Shown here piece after piece: positions 23,578 to 33,497 of a stretch of DNA of 58,087 nt (position 1 is the first letter of the stretch; every line of letters begins with the position of its first letter). The position numbers and the translations under genes were made by a program. The DNA is taken from NCBI GenBank assembly GCA_905235445.1, contig CAJOLJ010000016.1, forward strand, positions 1 through 58,087, given 5' to 3'. The notes beneath the pieces are model-generated. The model did not search any database, was not told the origin of the DNA, and worked only from the letters and a program-made list of their open reading frames with translations. Origin of the DNA: an uncultured Bacteroidales bacterium (lineage in GTDB: Bacteria; Bacteroidota; Bacteroidia; Bacteroidales; UBA932).

Positions 23578-25038
23578 ATGTTTAGCAAGGATGTTTACAT
23601 CAGAAGAAGGGAAACCCTTCTTGAGAAGATGGCCGCCACGGCACCCCAGGGAAAGAGGGGAATAGCCCTCTTCATAGGCAATGTCGAGGCTCCCGCCCAG
23701 TACAAGGACAACTGTTACAAATGGCGTCAGGATTCATCATGGCTGTACTACTTCGGCCTGGACGATCCCCAGTATGCCGCCATCCTGGACCTGGACAGCG
23801 GGGAGCAGACCATCTTCGCCGATGACGTCGACATAGACGATATCGTTTGGATGGGTCCCCAGCAGTCAGTGGCATCGAAGGCCGCCCAGGTGGGTGTCCC
23901 ACACACGGCTCCATACGGGGACTTGGATGAGGCGGTCGCAAAGGCCATATCCCAGGGAAGGAGGATACATTTCCTGCCCCCGAGCCGCTACTTCAATACC
24001 ATGAAACTCTCCACCCTTACCCGCTCCACTTTTGACGAGGTCTCCACGGTTAAGTCCGGTGAGGGGCACCATGCCTCCGAGGAACTGGTGAAAGCAGTTA
24101 TATCCATGAGGCTCATAAAGGAACCCTGTGAGATAGAGGCCCTGGATGATGCCGGTGCGCTTGGACAGGAGATGCACTCGGTCGCCCGTGACAGCATCGA
24201 GCTCGGAATCATTGAGCAGGAGATAGTGGGAAAGATGGAAGCCATAACCCTGAGCCGTGGCTGGGGAGTGTCATTCCCGACAATCCTTACGCAGCATGGC
24301 GAGACTCTCCACAACCATCTCCATGACAAAATCATCGAGCCCGGCAAACTGATGGTCATAGATGCGGGTGCCGAGAACAATATGCACTATGCATCCGATT
24401 TCACGAGGACATATCCCACAAGCGGCAAGTTCAGCCCCAAGCAGAGGGACGTCTATCAGATCGTATGCGACTGCAACGAGCTTGCTTTCTCCCTGACCCG
24501 TCCAGGCATCACCTACCGCGATGTCCACATCGCTTCCTCCAGGAAGATGCTCGAGGGGCTCAGCGCCCTGGGCCTTGTGAAGGGCGACCTCGACGAGATG
24601 GTCTCTCTCGGCATAGCAGGCCTGTTCCAGCCTCACGGCCTGGGACACAACATGGGCCTCGACGTGCATGACATGGAGGACCTCGGCGAGAATTTCGTGG
24701 GGTACGATCCCGACCAGACAAGGGCCCATCAACTGGGCCTTGGCAATCTGCGCATGGCACGTCGCCTGGTGCCCGGACATGTAGTGACGGATGAACCCGG
24801 CATTTACTTCATACCTGCGCTCATCGCTCAGTGGAAGGAGAGCGGCAAGGACTGCGGTCACGTGAACTATGCCCTTCTGGAGAAGTATTATGATTTCGGG
24901 GGAATAAGGCTCGAGGACGATGTCCTGGTGACCGAGGACGGGGCGAGGAGGACGGGACCGAACCGTCTGCCCATACAGCCTGACGATGTCGAGGCCGCAA
25001 TGGCCCTGGCCAAGGAAAAGAGACTCTCCCGGAAGTAA
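23578..25038 (+). CDS. pepP: Xaa-Pro aminopeptidase (M24B)
   Basis: 486 residues: an N-terminal aminopeptidase-P domain (about 1-165) and the pita-bread metallopeptidase domain. Metal ligands visible: Asp in VIDAGAENNMHYASDFTRTYP (two Asp), His in PHGLGHNMGLDVHD, Glu in VTDEPGIYF and the last Glu in RLEDDVLVTEDG. Known: removes the N-terminal residue before proline, with a di-manganese centre. Cytoplasmic: no signal peptide. The ATG is chosen at 23578 because the N-terminal FSKDVYIRRRETLL starts the domain. A second, unrelated-looking M24 protein is at 31393. Confidence 0.93.
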   Translation: MFSKDVYIRRRETLLEKMAATAPQGKRGIALFIGNVEAPAQYKDNCYKWRQDSSWLYYFGLDDPQYAAILDLDSGEQTIFADDVDIDDIVWMGPQQSVASKAAQVGVPHTAPYGDLDEAVAKAISQGRRIHFLPPSRYFNTMKLSTLTRSTFDEVSTVKSGEGHHASEELVKAVISMRLIKEPCEIEALDDAGALGQEMHSVARDSIELGIIEQEIVGKMEAITLSRGWGVSFPTILTQHGETLHNHLHDKIIEPGKLMVIDAGAENNMHYASDFTRTYPTSGKFSPKQRDVYQIVCDCNELAFSLTRPGITYRDVHIASSRKMLEGLSALGLVKGDLDEMVSLGIAGLFQPHGLGHNMGLDVHDMEDLGENFVGYDPDQTRAHQLGLGNLRMARRLVPGHVVTDEPGIYFIPALIAQWKESGKDCGHVNYALLEKYYDFGGIRLEDDVLVTEDGARRTGPNRLPIQPDDVEAAMALAKEKRLSRK

Positions 25039-25057
25039 CCCACACCCCTGCCGATAG

Positions 25058-25546
25058 ATGAATACAGTACTTCTTGTCGTTGCGATCATCCTCGCTGTCG
25101 TAGGCATAGTGGGGAGCGTGGTCCCGGGACTCCCCGGGCCTCCGCTAAGCTGGGTGGCCCTGCTTCTGATGTTCTTCCGCCACGGTCTCAACGGGGCGGG
25201 GGAGGCCATGACCCTCACGTTCCTCCTCATATGGCTTGCCATAGTCATCGTGGTATCGATACTGGACTACATAGTCCCGAGTTATTCCACGAAACTCACC
25301 GGAGGCAGCAAATATGCAGGCTGGGGAGCCATGATCGGGGTGTTCGTGGGAATGTTCTTCACTCCCCTCGGAGTGATTGCATGTGCTCTTATCGGAGCCT
25401 TCGTGGCTGAGCTGGCCCTTGGTGGCAAAGGGACTTTCGCTTCCCTCAAGTCCTCTCTCGGGGCCCTTCTGGGGTTCCTCTTCGGGACGGGACTCAAACT
25501 TATCTGCTCGGGCTTGATATTCTACTACGTGATAGTGTACATCTAG
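25058..25546 (+). CDS. DUF456 family membrane protein
   Basis: 162 residues with about four hydrophobic segments and many Gly. The opening VVAIILAVVGIVGSVVPGLPGPPLSW and the middle GGSKYAGWGAMIGVFVG FFTPLG-type segment are characteristic of DUF456, an inner-membrane family of unknown function. Starts 19 bases after the aminopeptidase stop and is probably co-transcribed with it. Confidence 0.85.
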   Translation: MNTVLLVVAIILAVVGIVGSVVPGLPGPPLSWVALLLMFFRHGLNGAGEAMTLTFLLIWLAIVIVVSILDYIVPSYSTKLTGGSKYAGWGAMIGVFVGMFFTPLGVIACALIGAFVAELALGGKGTFASLKSSLGALLGFLFGTGLKLICSGLIFYYVIVYI

Positions 25547-25569
25547 GCTTGGGCTACATACAAAAGAAA

Positions 25570-25608
25570 GGCCGGTGGACAGAGAGCGACTCTTCACCGG
25601 CCATTTTT
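25570..25608. terminator. Bidirectional terminator between convergent genes
   Basis: GGCCGGTG (25570-25577) / CACCGGCC (25595-25602) followed by ATTTTT on the plus strand, and by CTTTCTTTT on the minus strand. Serves the DUF456 gene and the convergent gene ending at 25631. Confidence 0.85.
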
Positions 25609-25630
25609 CTTTCATCTGGGATTTCCGCCC

Positions 25631-26362
25631 CTACCCTTCAATCACCCTGCAGCGTTTCTTGACGTGGGTTTTGAGGTAGTTCACCAGAAAATCGAAGTCC
25701 TGGTCGTCCGCATACACGTACATTCTCTTTTTCAAGGGACGACGAAGTTCCACCATGTCCCGCTTAGGGTAGGCTTTCACGGTGGATAGGTCATCGAACT
25801 CCAAGGTGCTCTTCGTTACCTTTGGCTGCGAGGTCCCGTCCTTGGGGGGACGGGAGTTCCCGAAGACTTGGCTCAGACGCCTCGCATCCATCTCATAGGA
25901 GAGTATTTTCTTTCCGCGTACCGCGGCATAGATAAGGAATCCTATCGTGCAGACGACTTCGGCGACGAGAAGGGCGATCCCCACTGTCTTGAGGGCATCC
26001 AGGAGTTCCGTCCAGGAGAAGATGCCCTGGATGGAATACAGGATTTGCTGGAGTAGGGTGAAAGCAAGGAACAGGACAAGGACTATTCCCCAGAGGTCCA
26101 GCAAAGCGCCGAGACTCCCGAAGAAACCCCTCTCATAATGCCAGCGGTACTTTCCGTCCGGTGAGAGCACGATGTTCCTCGTTATCGACTGCGGGGCGCC
26201 TGATTTGGAGAAACGCCTGGCATCGGGCCCCGGGGCCTGGGGCACGGGGGCAGTCCTGCCTGAGCGGGCGGAGGAAGAGTCGCTCCCCACTACGGGGGAG
26301 CCGCAACTCTCGCAGAATTTGGCGGTGGAAGGAACATCCTTCCCGCAGTTGGGACATTTCAT
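25631..26362 (-). CDS. Zinc-ribbon membrane protein
   Basis: 243 residues. N-terminal zinc ribbon CPNCGKDVPSTAKFCESCG (two CxxC pairs, residues 3-21), a Pro/Ser-rich linker, two hydrophobic segments (about 88-110 and 125-148), then a soluble C-terminal domain of about 75 residues. I do not know its function. It is the last gene of the metX-thrA-asd minus-strand run, 46 bases after asd, but nothing ties it to amino-acid synthesis. Confidence 0.8.
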   Translation of the reverse strand: MKCPNCGKDVPSTAKFCESCGSPVVGSDSSSARSGRTAPVPQAPGPDARRFSKSGAPQSITRNIVLSPDGKYRWHYERGFFGSLGALLDLWGIVLVLFLAFTLLQQILYSIQGIFSWTELLDALKTVGIALLVAEVVCTIGFLIYAAVRGKKILSYEMDARRLSQVFGNSRPPKDGTSQPKVTKSTLEFDDLSTVKAYPKRDMVELRRPLKKRMYVYADDQDFDFLVNYLKTHVKKRCRVIEG

Positions 26363-26408
26363 GCGGTGGAAAAGGGGTATCTGTGTCCGGCAAATAATAA
26401 ACGACCTT

Positions 26409-27416
26409 CTAGTACCTTGGCAGGAAGCCTCTCTCTATCATGACTTCAGCTATCTGCACTGCGTTGGTGGCGGCACCCTTGCGGATATTGTCGCTGACGC
26501 ACCAGAAGTTGATGGTGTCGGGGCATGAAGGGTCGAGTCGGAGCCTTCCCACGAATACGTCATCCTTGCCGAGGGCATATCTGGGCATGGGGTAGATGTT
26601 CTGCGAAGGGTCGTCCTGGACCGTGACCCCGGGAGTGCCTTCCCAGATCCTGCGGATGGCATCCAGGTCCACGGGCTTTTCGAACTGGACGTTGATGGAC
26701 TCGCTGTGCCCTCCCATGACAGGGACCCTCACGGTAGTGGGCGATACACCGATCCTGTTGTCGGAAAGGATCTTGCGGGTCTCATTTATCATCTTGTGCT
26801 CCTCCTTGGTGTAACCGTCCTCCATGAAGGTGTCGATATGGGGGATGATGTTGAGGTCGATCGGGTACGGATAGACGGAGCGGTACTCGCCCCATTCCTT
26901 CCCGCTTCTTTCCGCTTCGAGCTGGGCCACGGCCTTGTTGCCGGAACCGGTAACGGACTGATAGGTGGATACCACGATCCTCAGGATGCGGTACTTCCTG
27001 TGGAGCGGGGCCAGGGGAAGGAGCATCTGGATGGTGGAACAGTTGGGGTTCGCAATGATATAATCGTCCGGAGTGAGGACGGAGGCGTTGATTTCAGGGA
27101 TGACGAGTTTCTTGGTGGGGTCGTTTCTCCAACATGAGGAGTTGTCCACGACCCGGCAGCCCACTTCCGCGAATAGGGGAGCGAGTTCCCTCGAGGGACC
27201 CGCACCGGCGGAGAATATCGCAAGGTCGGGCTTTTTCTGGATTGCCTCCTGTGCGCTCACTATTTTATATGTCTGTCCACAGAAAGTCACCTCTTTTCCC
27301 ACTGACCTCTCCGAGGCCACCGGTATGAACTCGCTTACAGGGAAATTGCGTTCCTCGAGAACTTCCATCATCCTCCCCCCGACGAGTCCTGTCACTCCTA
27401 CTACAGCTACTTTCAT
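26409..27416 (-). CDS. asd: Aspartate-semialdehyde dehydrogenase
   Basis: 335 residues. N-terminal Rossmann motif VVGVTGLVGGRMMEVLEER, catalytic Cys in NPNCSTIQ (near 129) and the GGHSESINVQF region with the catalytic His. Known: reduces aspartyl phosphate to aspartate semialdehyde with NADPH, the branch-point to Lys, Met, Thr and peptidoglycan. It lies downstream of the fused aspartokinase on the same strand, so two sequential steps are encoded together. The 133-base gap to that gene contains a GCGCAG/CTGCGC stem-loop (27473-27493) without a T run. Confidence 0.96.
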   Translation of the reverse strand: MKVAVVGVTGLVGGRMMEVLEERNFPVSEFIPVASERSVGKEVTFCGQTYKIVSAQEAIQKKPDLAIFSAGAGPSRELAPLFAEVGCRVVDNSSCWRNDPTKKLVIPEINASVLTPDDYIIANPNCSTIQMLLPLAPLHRKYRILRIVVSTYQSVTGSGNKAVAQLEAERSGKEWGEYRSVYPYPIDLNIIPHIDTFMEDGYTKEEHKMINETRKILSDNRIGVSPTTVRVPVMGGHSESINVQFEKPVDLDAIRRIWEGTPGVTVQDDPSQNIYPMPRYALGKDDVFVGRLRLDPSCPDTINFWCVSDNIRKGAATNAVQIAEVMIERGFLPRY

Positions 27417-27549
27417 GATTCGAAAAAAAAGATTGATATTCAGGTTTTCCCGCTTAAGTAATTAAAGCCCTAAGGCGCAGGGGGTTCCTGCGCTAAGGTT
27501 GTGCAAGATAGGAAATTAAATTTGATTTCCAATCTTTGGAGGGGAATTC

Positions 27550-30006
27550 CTAGGAAAGGAGTATGTCGTTCAGGATGCCGCTCGCTGTCTGGAAGGCTCC
27601 TGCGCCCCCTCCCTGGATAATGAGAGGTGAAGGGTAGAGGGAGGTCTTTATGATGGCAGTGTTCACGGAACCAGGCAGGTTGTGCAGCGGGGATTCGCTG
27701 TCCACGTCCTCGAAACCTACGCTTGCGCTGTATTTCCCGCTGACGGGATCCTTCTCCAGGGATGCCACGAACCTGGTTCGCAGTCCGTTCGCCCTGGCGG
27801 AGAGTATGCGTTCACGGATGGGACCTTCGCATGCGTCCACTGCCGCATAGAACTCCTCGCCGCTCTTGGTGAAGATTTCGTCGGGGAAGATGTTGGACCT
27901 CACTACGTCCTTCTCCTCCAGGGGAACCTGGGCCACGCGGGCCAGGATAATGAGCTTGCGCAGGACATCCCTCCCGCACAGGTCAATGCGGGGGTCCGGC
28001 TCGGTGTAACCTGCCGCTGCGGCATCGCGGATGACGTCCGACAGGGGCTTCCTGCCGTCATAGGCGTTGAGGATGTAGCTTACGGAGCCCGACAGCACGG
28101 CCTTCACCGAGAGGATATCGTCCCCGCAGTTGACGCACCGCTCCAGGGTCTCAAGGATCGGGAGGGCGGCACCTACGGTCGTCTCATGGCGGAGGGAAAC
28201 CTTGTTCTTCTTGGCAGACTCCCTCAGGGCAAGATACTGGTCCAGCTCCCCGGCGAAAGGAATCTTGTTGCAGGCAACGATGCTGTAACCATGGTCCATC
28301 AGCGACTTGTACTTGTAGGATATGTCGGAACTTGCGGTGCAGTCAACGAAGATGCTGTTCTGCATGGAAGTGTGAAGCAGGGTGTCGAAGAAAGCGTCGT
28401 CCTTTGCGCTGAGTCCCTCCTTCAGAAGCTCCCCTGCCTTGTCAAGAGGCAGGCCTTCGCTATCCATCACGAAACGGCGGCTGTTGGAAAGGCCGCACAG
28501 ATGCAGCCTCTTCCCAAGCCTTTCGGCTATGGAGTCCCGGTTGCGGGCCAGTATGTCCATGAGGGCCTTGCCCACATTGCCGTAACCTGCTATGAACAGA
28601 TTGACCTCGGTGTAGGGATTGGCTTCGAAGAACTCGGAGTGGATGCAGCGGATGGCGGAGTCCATATCGGAGGACTTGACGATGACGGAGATGTTCCTCT
28701 CCGAAGAGCCCTGTGCCACGGCACGCACTCCGATGTTCCTTCTTCCCAGGACATCGAGCATCCTTCCGGTCGTGCCCCTCTGGTTCATGATATCGTCACC
28801 GACGAGGCATACTATCGAGTACCCGTCCTCGACTTTAAGGGGATTTATCTTTCCCAGTGAAATCTCATAGGCGAAAGCCTGGTCCGTGGCCTCCTTCGCC
28901 CTGGGGGCGTCTTTCTCCGCCACGGCTATGCACATGGTGTTGACGGAGGATGCCTGGGTGATCAGTATGATGCTGATGTCATTGTCCGCGAGGGCCTGGA
29001 AAAGTTTCGAGGAAACCCCGCTCACACCCGCCATCTCGCTTCCCTCCAGGGAGAGAAGGGCGATCTTGTCCGAGTTGGATATGCCCACGAGGTCGTTCTT
29101 GGCACGGGGAGGGTCAAGCTCTATTACGGTGCCTTCGGCCGAGGGGTCGAAGGTGCATTTGACGTATATGGGAATCCTCTCGGCCACGACAGGCTGTATC
29201 GTCGGCGAGTAGATGACCTTCGCCCCGAAATGGGAGAGTTCCTGGGCCGCCCTGTATGAGATGTGATGTACGCTCTGTGCCTCGGGTACTATCTTGGGAT
29301 TCGCGGTCATCAGGCCGGGAACGTCCTTCCAGGTCTCGAGGGCCCTGGACTTGCTGCCCACTGCGAAGAGGGATGCGGTGTAGTCCGAGCCGCCCCTTCC
29401 CAGGGTGGTGGTCCTGCCCTGGAAATCGGATGCTATGAACCCGGGTACCACGAAGAGTTCCTTGGTGGGATTCTCTTCCACCATCTTGGCTATGTTGGCG
29501 TAGGTGACGGGGAGGTCAACCACGTTCCGGCCTCTCAGGAAGTGGGTCTTGATGATGCTGCGGGAGTCGACCCACCTGGTGGGGATGCCGGTGGATGCGA
29601 GCTTCGCTGCAAGGATGCGGGTCGAGAAGAGTTCACCGAACCCCTGGATGGCGTCGAGGGATGTGGAGGACAGTTCACCGAGGAGGAAGACTCCCTGGGC
29701 TATTCCCCTGAGGGACTCGAACTGGGTGGAAAGGAGTTCAAGTGAATCCGGGATCTTCTCTTCCGGGATGAACTCCCGCACCAGGTTCTGGTGACGCACC
29801 TGCAGGGAGTCTATCATCTCCCTGTAGGAGGGGTCCCTCCGGGAAGCTGTCTTGGCAATGTTGATGAGTATGTCAGTGCAACCGCTCACTGCGGAGCCGA
29901 CCACGATGGTACGGTCCCGTTCCACGGCATCTGAAATGATGCTCACGCACTGGGCCATGCTGCTGGAGGATGCGACCGAGGTGCCGCCGAATTTAAGGAC
30001 TTGCAT
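27550..30006 (-). CDS. thrA: Bifunctional aspartokinase / homoserine dehydrogenase
   Basis: 818 residues, normal for the fusion. The kinase begins KFGGTSVASSSS (residues 4-15), with the RGGSDYTAS nucleotide-binding region near 205; two ACT domains follow (about 315-460); the dehydrogenase begins at FIAGYGNVGKALMD (near 468). Known: phosphorylates aspartate and reduces aspartate semialdehyde to homoserine, with ACT domains giving Thr feedback. Position between metX and asd gives the line Asp to O-acetylhomoserine in one cluster. Starts 64 bases downstream of metX. Confidence 0.96.
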   Translation of the reverse strand: MQVLKFGGTSVASSSSMAQCVSIISDAVERDRTIVVGSAVSGCTDILINIAKTASRRDPSYREMIDSLQVRHQNLVREFIPEEKIPDSLELLSTQFESLRGIAQGVFLLGELSSTSLDAIQGFGELFSTRILAAKLASTGIPTRWVDSRSIIKTHFLRGRNVVDLPVTYANIAKMVEENPTKELFVVPGFIASDFQGRTTTLGRGGSDYTASLFAVGSKSRALETWKDVPGLMTANPKIVPEAQSVHHISYRAAQELSHFGAKVIYSPTIQPVVAERIPIYVKCTFDPSAEGTVIELDPPRAKNDLVGISNSDKIALLSLEGSEMAGVSGVSSKLFQALADNDISIILITQASSVNTMCIAVAEKDAPRAKEATDQAFAYEISLGKINPLKVEDGYSIVCLVGDDIMNQRGTTGRMLDVLGRRNIGVRAVAQGSSERNISVIVKSSDMDSAIRCIHSEFFEANPYTEVNLFIAGYGNVGKALMDILARNRDSIAERLGKRLHLCGLSNSRRFVMDSEGLPLDKAGELLKEGLSAKDDAFFDTLLHTSMQNSIFVDCTASSDISYKYKSLMDHGYSIVACNKIPFAGELDQYLALRESAKKNKVSLRHETTVGAALPILETLERCVNCGDDILSVKAVLSGSVSYILNAYDGRKPLSDVIRDAAAAGYTEPDPRIDLCGRDVLRKLIILARVAQVPLEEKDVVRSNIFPDEIFTKSGEEFYAAVDACEGPIRERILSARANGLRTRFVASLEKDPVSGKYSASVGFEDVDSESPLHNLPGSVNTAIIKTSLYPSPLIIQGGGAGAFQTASGILNDILLS

Positions 30007-30070
30007 TGTCTTTGGGGATTATGTCTATTTGTGTTCGTTGTTCTTGCGGGGAGAAACTTTGGGCAGGGGA

Positions 30071-31096
30071 TTACAGCTGGGCCAGGATCGGGGCCATGAT
30101 GTTTTTTATCTGCTCGAATTCGAGGAGGAACCCGTCATGTCCCCAGAGGGATTTCATCATCTGGTACGGGGCTCCGTTCTCTCCTACGAAGGGGGCGAAG
30201 GCCTCCATTTCGTAGGCGGGGAATATGAGGTCGGTGTCTATCGATACCACCCAGCTTTTAGCCTTAATGCTGCGAAGGGCTTTCTCGACCCCTCCGCGCC
30301 CTCGTCCGACGTTCTCGCTGTCCACGCTGTAGCTGAGGTACCAGTAGGAGTACGCATCGAAGCGGGCAGTGAACTTCTTGCCCTGGTAGCGGTGATAGGA
30401 ACAGGCCCTTTCCGGGAAGAGGGTGTCCTCGCTGGGCTCGGACTGTTTTGTGTTGTAGCCTATCTCACACCTGTAGGAAAGAAGGGCGATTGTCCTGGCG
30501 CAGCCAAGGGCCCTTTTCCCGCCGTCGATATCCTTGGCCTCCAGGAAGGTGGGATCAGCTTCCAGTGCCATCCTCTGGCTTTCCTCGAGGGCGGTCAGCC
30601 ACGGGGTCACACGGGGAAGGGTGGCCATGAATATGACGTTCTTCACTGTGTCCGGATACATGATGGACCATTCCAGGGCCTGGAATCCCCCGATGCTGGA
30701 GCCGACCATCAAGTCTATGTGGTCTATTCCCAGGCTCTCCCGTACGAGGTTCTGGCTGCGGACTATGTCCCTGACGGACACTTTCGGGAAATCGAACAGA
30801 TAGGGCTTCCCTGTGTCGGGATTTATGGAAGTGGGTCCCGAAGAACCGTAGCAGCTGCCGAGCATGTTGCAGCACACTATGAAATACTCACCCGGGTCCA
30901 GGAACTTGCCGCGTCCCACCATCTCGGACCACCAGTCCGTCGGGTCGGAATCCGCCGTCAGGGCATGGCATATCCAGATTACCTTCTGCCCATGGAATCC
31001 CTCCTTGGAGGTATGGTAACGAATCTGGATTGAAGGTAGGATGCCACCGCCTTCGAACTCGAAGGGGTCCGTGGATATGTAGGTGTGTTCTGTCAT
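30071..31096 (-). CDS. metX: Homoserine O-acetyltransferase
   Basis: 341 residues of the alpha/beta-hydrolase fold. Nucleophile elbow VGSSIGGFQALEW, Asp in SIDTDLIFP, His in GHDGFLLEF complete the triad. NMLGSCYGSSGP is characteristic. Known: acetylates homoserine from acetyl-CoA as the first committed step to Met. First gene of the minus-strand Met/Thr cluster. The 5' region was checked for a SAM riboswitch and none was recognised; a minus-strand TAAATTTG box lies near 31153-31160. Confidence 0.95.
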   Translation of the reverse strand: MTEHTYISTDPFEFEGGGILPSIQIRYHTSKEGFHGQKVIWICHALTADSDPTDWWSEMVGRGKFLDPGEYFIVCCNMLGSCYGSSGPTSINPDTGKPYLFDFPKVSVRDIVRSQNLVRESLGIDHIDLMVGSSIGGFQALEWSIMYPDTVKNVIFMATLPRVTPWLTALEESQRMALEADPTFLEAKDIDGGKRALGCARTIALLSYRCEIGYNTKQSEPSEDTLFPERACSYHRYQGKKFTARFDAYSYWYLSYSVDSENVGRGRGGVEKALRSIKAKSWVVSIDTDLIFPAYEMEAFAPFVGENGAPYQMMKSLWGHDGFLLEFEQIKNIMAPILAQL

Positions 31097-31281
31097 ATAA
31101 TAGTCTTAATTTTCCCCTCAAGCCCGTTTGAGGACCGTATGGACAGAGAGGGAATTGCAAATTTAGTCATTTTGCCTTTTGTAGGGGCATAACTGCCGGT
31201 AAATCTTATTTATTGTGTCTGATACGGGCCCCTATCAGTATTCATTGCCCCCTGCACAAGCCGAAGTAATGAGGCGGATAT

Positions 31282-31311
31282 TTGAATAGAGCCGAAAAAG
31301 GGCTACATTTG
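31282..31311 (+). promoter_or_regulatory. Promoter of the second M24 aminopeptidase
   Basis: TTG at 31282-31284 and TACATTTG at 31304-31311 with a 19-bp spacer, divergent from metX. Confidence 0.75.
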
Positions 31312-31392
31312 TGATGAAAGGAAGGCGTTGCAACCACGGCTGTCCGGGAATATGAACAAGAGACTCTCCGTCTCACAATAGCGACTTTGGGT

Positions 31393-33249
31393 ATGAACAT
31401 CTACGCAGACAGAATCTCACAAGTGCGTTCCCTCATGCGGGAAAGGGGCTATGACGCCCTCGTGATAACCGGGTCCGACCCCCACTGCAGCGAATATTTC
31501 TCCTCCCGGTGGTGCCAGGTAAAGTACCTGAGCGGGTTCGGGGGAGAGGCGGGGGACCTGGTGATAACCGAGGACCATGCCGGGCTGTGGACCGACTCGA
31601 GGTATTTCATAGCGGCTTCCCAGGTGCTTCCCGAAGCCGGGGTCGCCCTTCACAAGACCCGCCAGGTGGATTCCGTGATGATTCCCCAGTGGCTCTCCGG
31701 AAAGGACTTCGGAGAAGGGAAGGAAGGCCCCATTGTCATTGCCGTGGATGGGAGGAGCCAGTCCTACGGGAGTGTCAAGGCGATTGATTCCGCCATGAAG
31801 GAGGCTGGGCGTGAGTATGAGATAGTGAACGTGCCGGATATCCTCGATGAACTCTGGGAGGGGCGTCCGCCCATCCCGCAGACTCCCCTTATCACCCTGG
31901 GGGAGGACATCACCGGGGAATCCCGTCTGCAGAGACTTAATTTCCTTCGCAAGTTCCTGCTCATGAATGGCTATGACGCAGTGCTCCTCACCGCACTTGA
32001 CGAGGTGGCCTGGGTGCTGAACGTGAGGGGAAACGACATCCCGTACAATCCGCTCGTCATATCGTTCCTCCTTGTGACGATGGACGAGGCCTACTGGTTC
32101 GTCCAGAAAGAGGAGATACCCCCCTCCGATACGGAGAGCGCGGACAGTTTCGATGAAGTCTTGGAGGACGGGGTGCAGATACTCCCTTATGCGGACACGG
32201 GAGCTACGATCGTGGACCTGATGGAAGGAGGTGAAGATGGGGAAGGTGGCATAGACAAACTCTTCCTGGACCCTTCCACACTTAATTATGACCTTTACTG
32301 TACCCTGAATGAACATGCCCTTCCCGGTTCCCTTGTCATGGGAGGCTCTCCCGTCCCGCTCCGTAAGGCGGTGAAGAACCCGGTGGAGATCGAGGGAATG
32401 AGGGAGGCCCACTTCGAGGACGGGCTTGCCATGGAAGAGTTCCTGTACTGGCTTGAGAAAACCGTGCAGTCCGGCCAGAGGGTTGACGAGTGGGATGCCG
32501 CCTGCTACCTTCACTCAAGAAGGGAGAGGATAGATGGATTCCGGGGAGAGTCTTTCGAGACCATTTCGGCATACGGCCCTTCTGCGGCCCTGCCGCATTA
32601 TGTCACCCCGATGGAGGATGCCCCGGTTCTGGAACCCCGCGGGCTGTACCTTTGCGACAGCGGAGGACAATATCTTTTCGGGACCACGGATATCACGAGG
32701 ACGGTCCCCCTCGGTCCCTGCACATATGAGGAAAAAGAGGATTACACCTTGGTCCTCAAGGGTCATATACATCTTGCCATGGCTGTCTTTCCCAAGGGTA
32801 CGGCGGGATGTCAGCTCGATGTCCTGGCCCGGGAGGCCCTATGGAAAAAGAACCGCAACTTCGGTCATGGGACCGGCCACGGGGTGGGATTCTATCTGTG
32901 CGTGCACGAGGGACCGCAGGAGTTCCGCCAGAACTTCAACCCCCAGCCACTCCTCCCGGGGATGATAACTTCCGATGAACCCGGCATCTACAGGGAAGGC
33001 CTGTACGGAATCAGGCACGAGAGCCTGCTCCTGTGTGTGGACGGCGGGAAAAATGAGTTCGGGCAGTGGTACTGCTTCGAACCCATGACACTTTGTCATA
33101 TCGACACCTCTCCCGTCCTCGTGGAACTCCTGACGGAAGAGGAAAGACGCTATCTCAATGAGTATAACGCGGGTGTCTATTCCAAGCTGAGTGGCTCCCT
33201 TCCGGAGGAAGTCAGGGTGTGGCTGAAAAAGAAAACCGAGAGACTATAG
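31393..33249 (+). CDS. Large M24 family Xaa-Pro aminopeptidase
   Basis: 618 residues from the ATG at 31393 (an in-frame TTG is two codons earlier). Three-part architecture like eukaryotic cytosolic aminopeptidase P: two creatinase-like N-terminal domains (about 1-300) and a C-terminal pita-bread domain. Metal ligands: Asp in LCDSGGQYLFGTTDITRT (two Asp), His in GHGTGHGVGFYLCVHEGP, Glu in SDEPGIYREG and in RHESLL. Known: cleaves Xaa-Pro bonds. No signal peptide. Its stop codon overlaps the convergent gene at 33244 by 6 bases. Different length and sequence from the enzyme at 23578, so not a recent duplicate. Confidence 0.93.
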   Translation: MNIYADRISQVRSLMRERGYDALVITGSDPHCSEYFSSRWCQVKYLSGFGGEAGDLVITEDHAGLWTDSRYFIAASQVLPEAGVALHKTRQVDSVMIPQWLSGKDFGEGKEGPIVIAVDGRSQSYGSVKAIDSAMKEAGREYEIVNVPDILDELWEGRPPIPQTPLITLGEDITGESRLQRLNFLRKFLLMNGYDAVLLTALDEVAWVLNVRGNDIPYNPLVISFLLVTMDEAYWFVQKEEIPPSDTESADSFDEVLEDGVQILPYADTGATIVDLMEGGEDGEGGIDKLFLDPSTLNYDLYCTLNEHALPGSLVMGGSPVPLRKAVKNPVEIEGMREAHFEDGLAMEEFLYWLEKTVQSGQRVDEWDAACYLHSRRERIDGFRGESFETISAYGPSAALPHYVTPMEDAPVLEPRGLYLCDSGGQYLFGTTDITRTVPLGPCTYEEKEDYTLVLKGHIHLAMAVFPKGTAGCQLDVLAREALWKKNRNFGHGTGHGVGFYLCVHEGPQEFRQNFNPQPLLPGMITSDEPGIYREGLYGIRHESLLLCVDGGKNEFGQWYCFEPMTLCHIDTSPVLVELLTEEERRYLNEYNAGVYSKLSGSLPEEVRVWLKKKTERL

Positions 33250-33486
33250 CCTCTCGATTCTTTTACGAAGTCTTCTGACAATGTCCAGCAGGTTCCTGTC
33301 ATAGGGGACCTGCTTTTTGTCCGAGACCACCTGGATTGCTTTTCCCATCAGATTGATGGGAGTAATCTCCTCCCTCATCACCCTCGAGGAACGTACAATC
33401 TTCTTCTTGGCCTTTTCCAGGCGCTCGGAAAGCTCGTGATGGGCTTCCTGGAGCTGTTCCATGTTCTGGATGTCCTTGTATTCCAT
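33244..33486 (-). CDS. Small coiled-coil protein
   Basis: 80 residues. The first half is a charged helix (EAHHELSERLEKAKKKI), probably coiled-coil; no membrane segment. It is the last gene of a minus-strand set of three small genes with the holin-like and YtxH proteins (11-base gaps), so likely part of the same envelope-associated unit. Function unknown. Confidence 0.7.
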   Translation of the reverse strand: MEYKDIQNMEQLQEAHHELSERLEKAKKKIVRSSRVMREEITPINLMGKAIQVVSDKKQVPYDRNLLDIVRRLRKRIERL

Positions 33487-33497
33487 GGTACCTGCGG

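Noticed and set aside
27473..27493. GCGCAG/CTGCGC hairpin between thrA and asd as a terminator
   Set aside because: No T run follows on either strand; it may be a processing or pausing site but cannot be called a terminator.
31097..31390. SAM riboswitch before metX
   Set aside because: Only a short CCTCAA/TTGAGG stem was seen; none of the known SAM riboswitch cores could be recognised.
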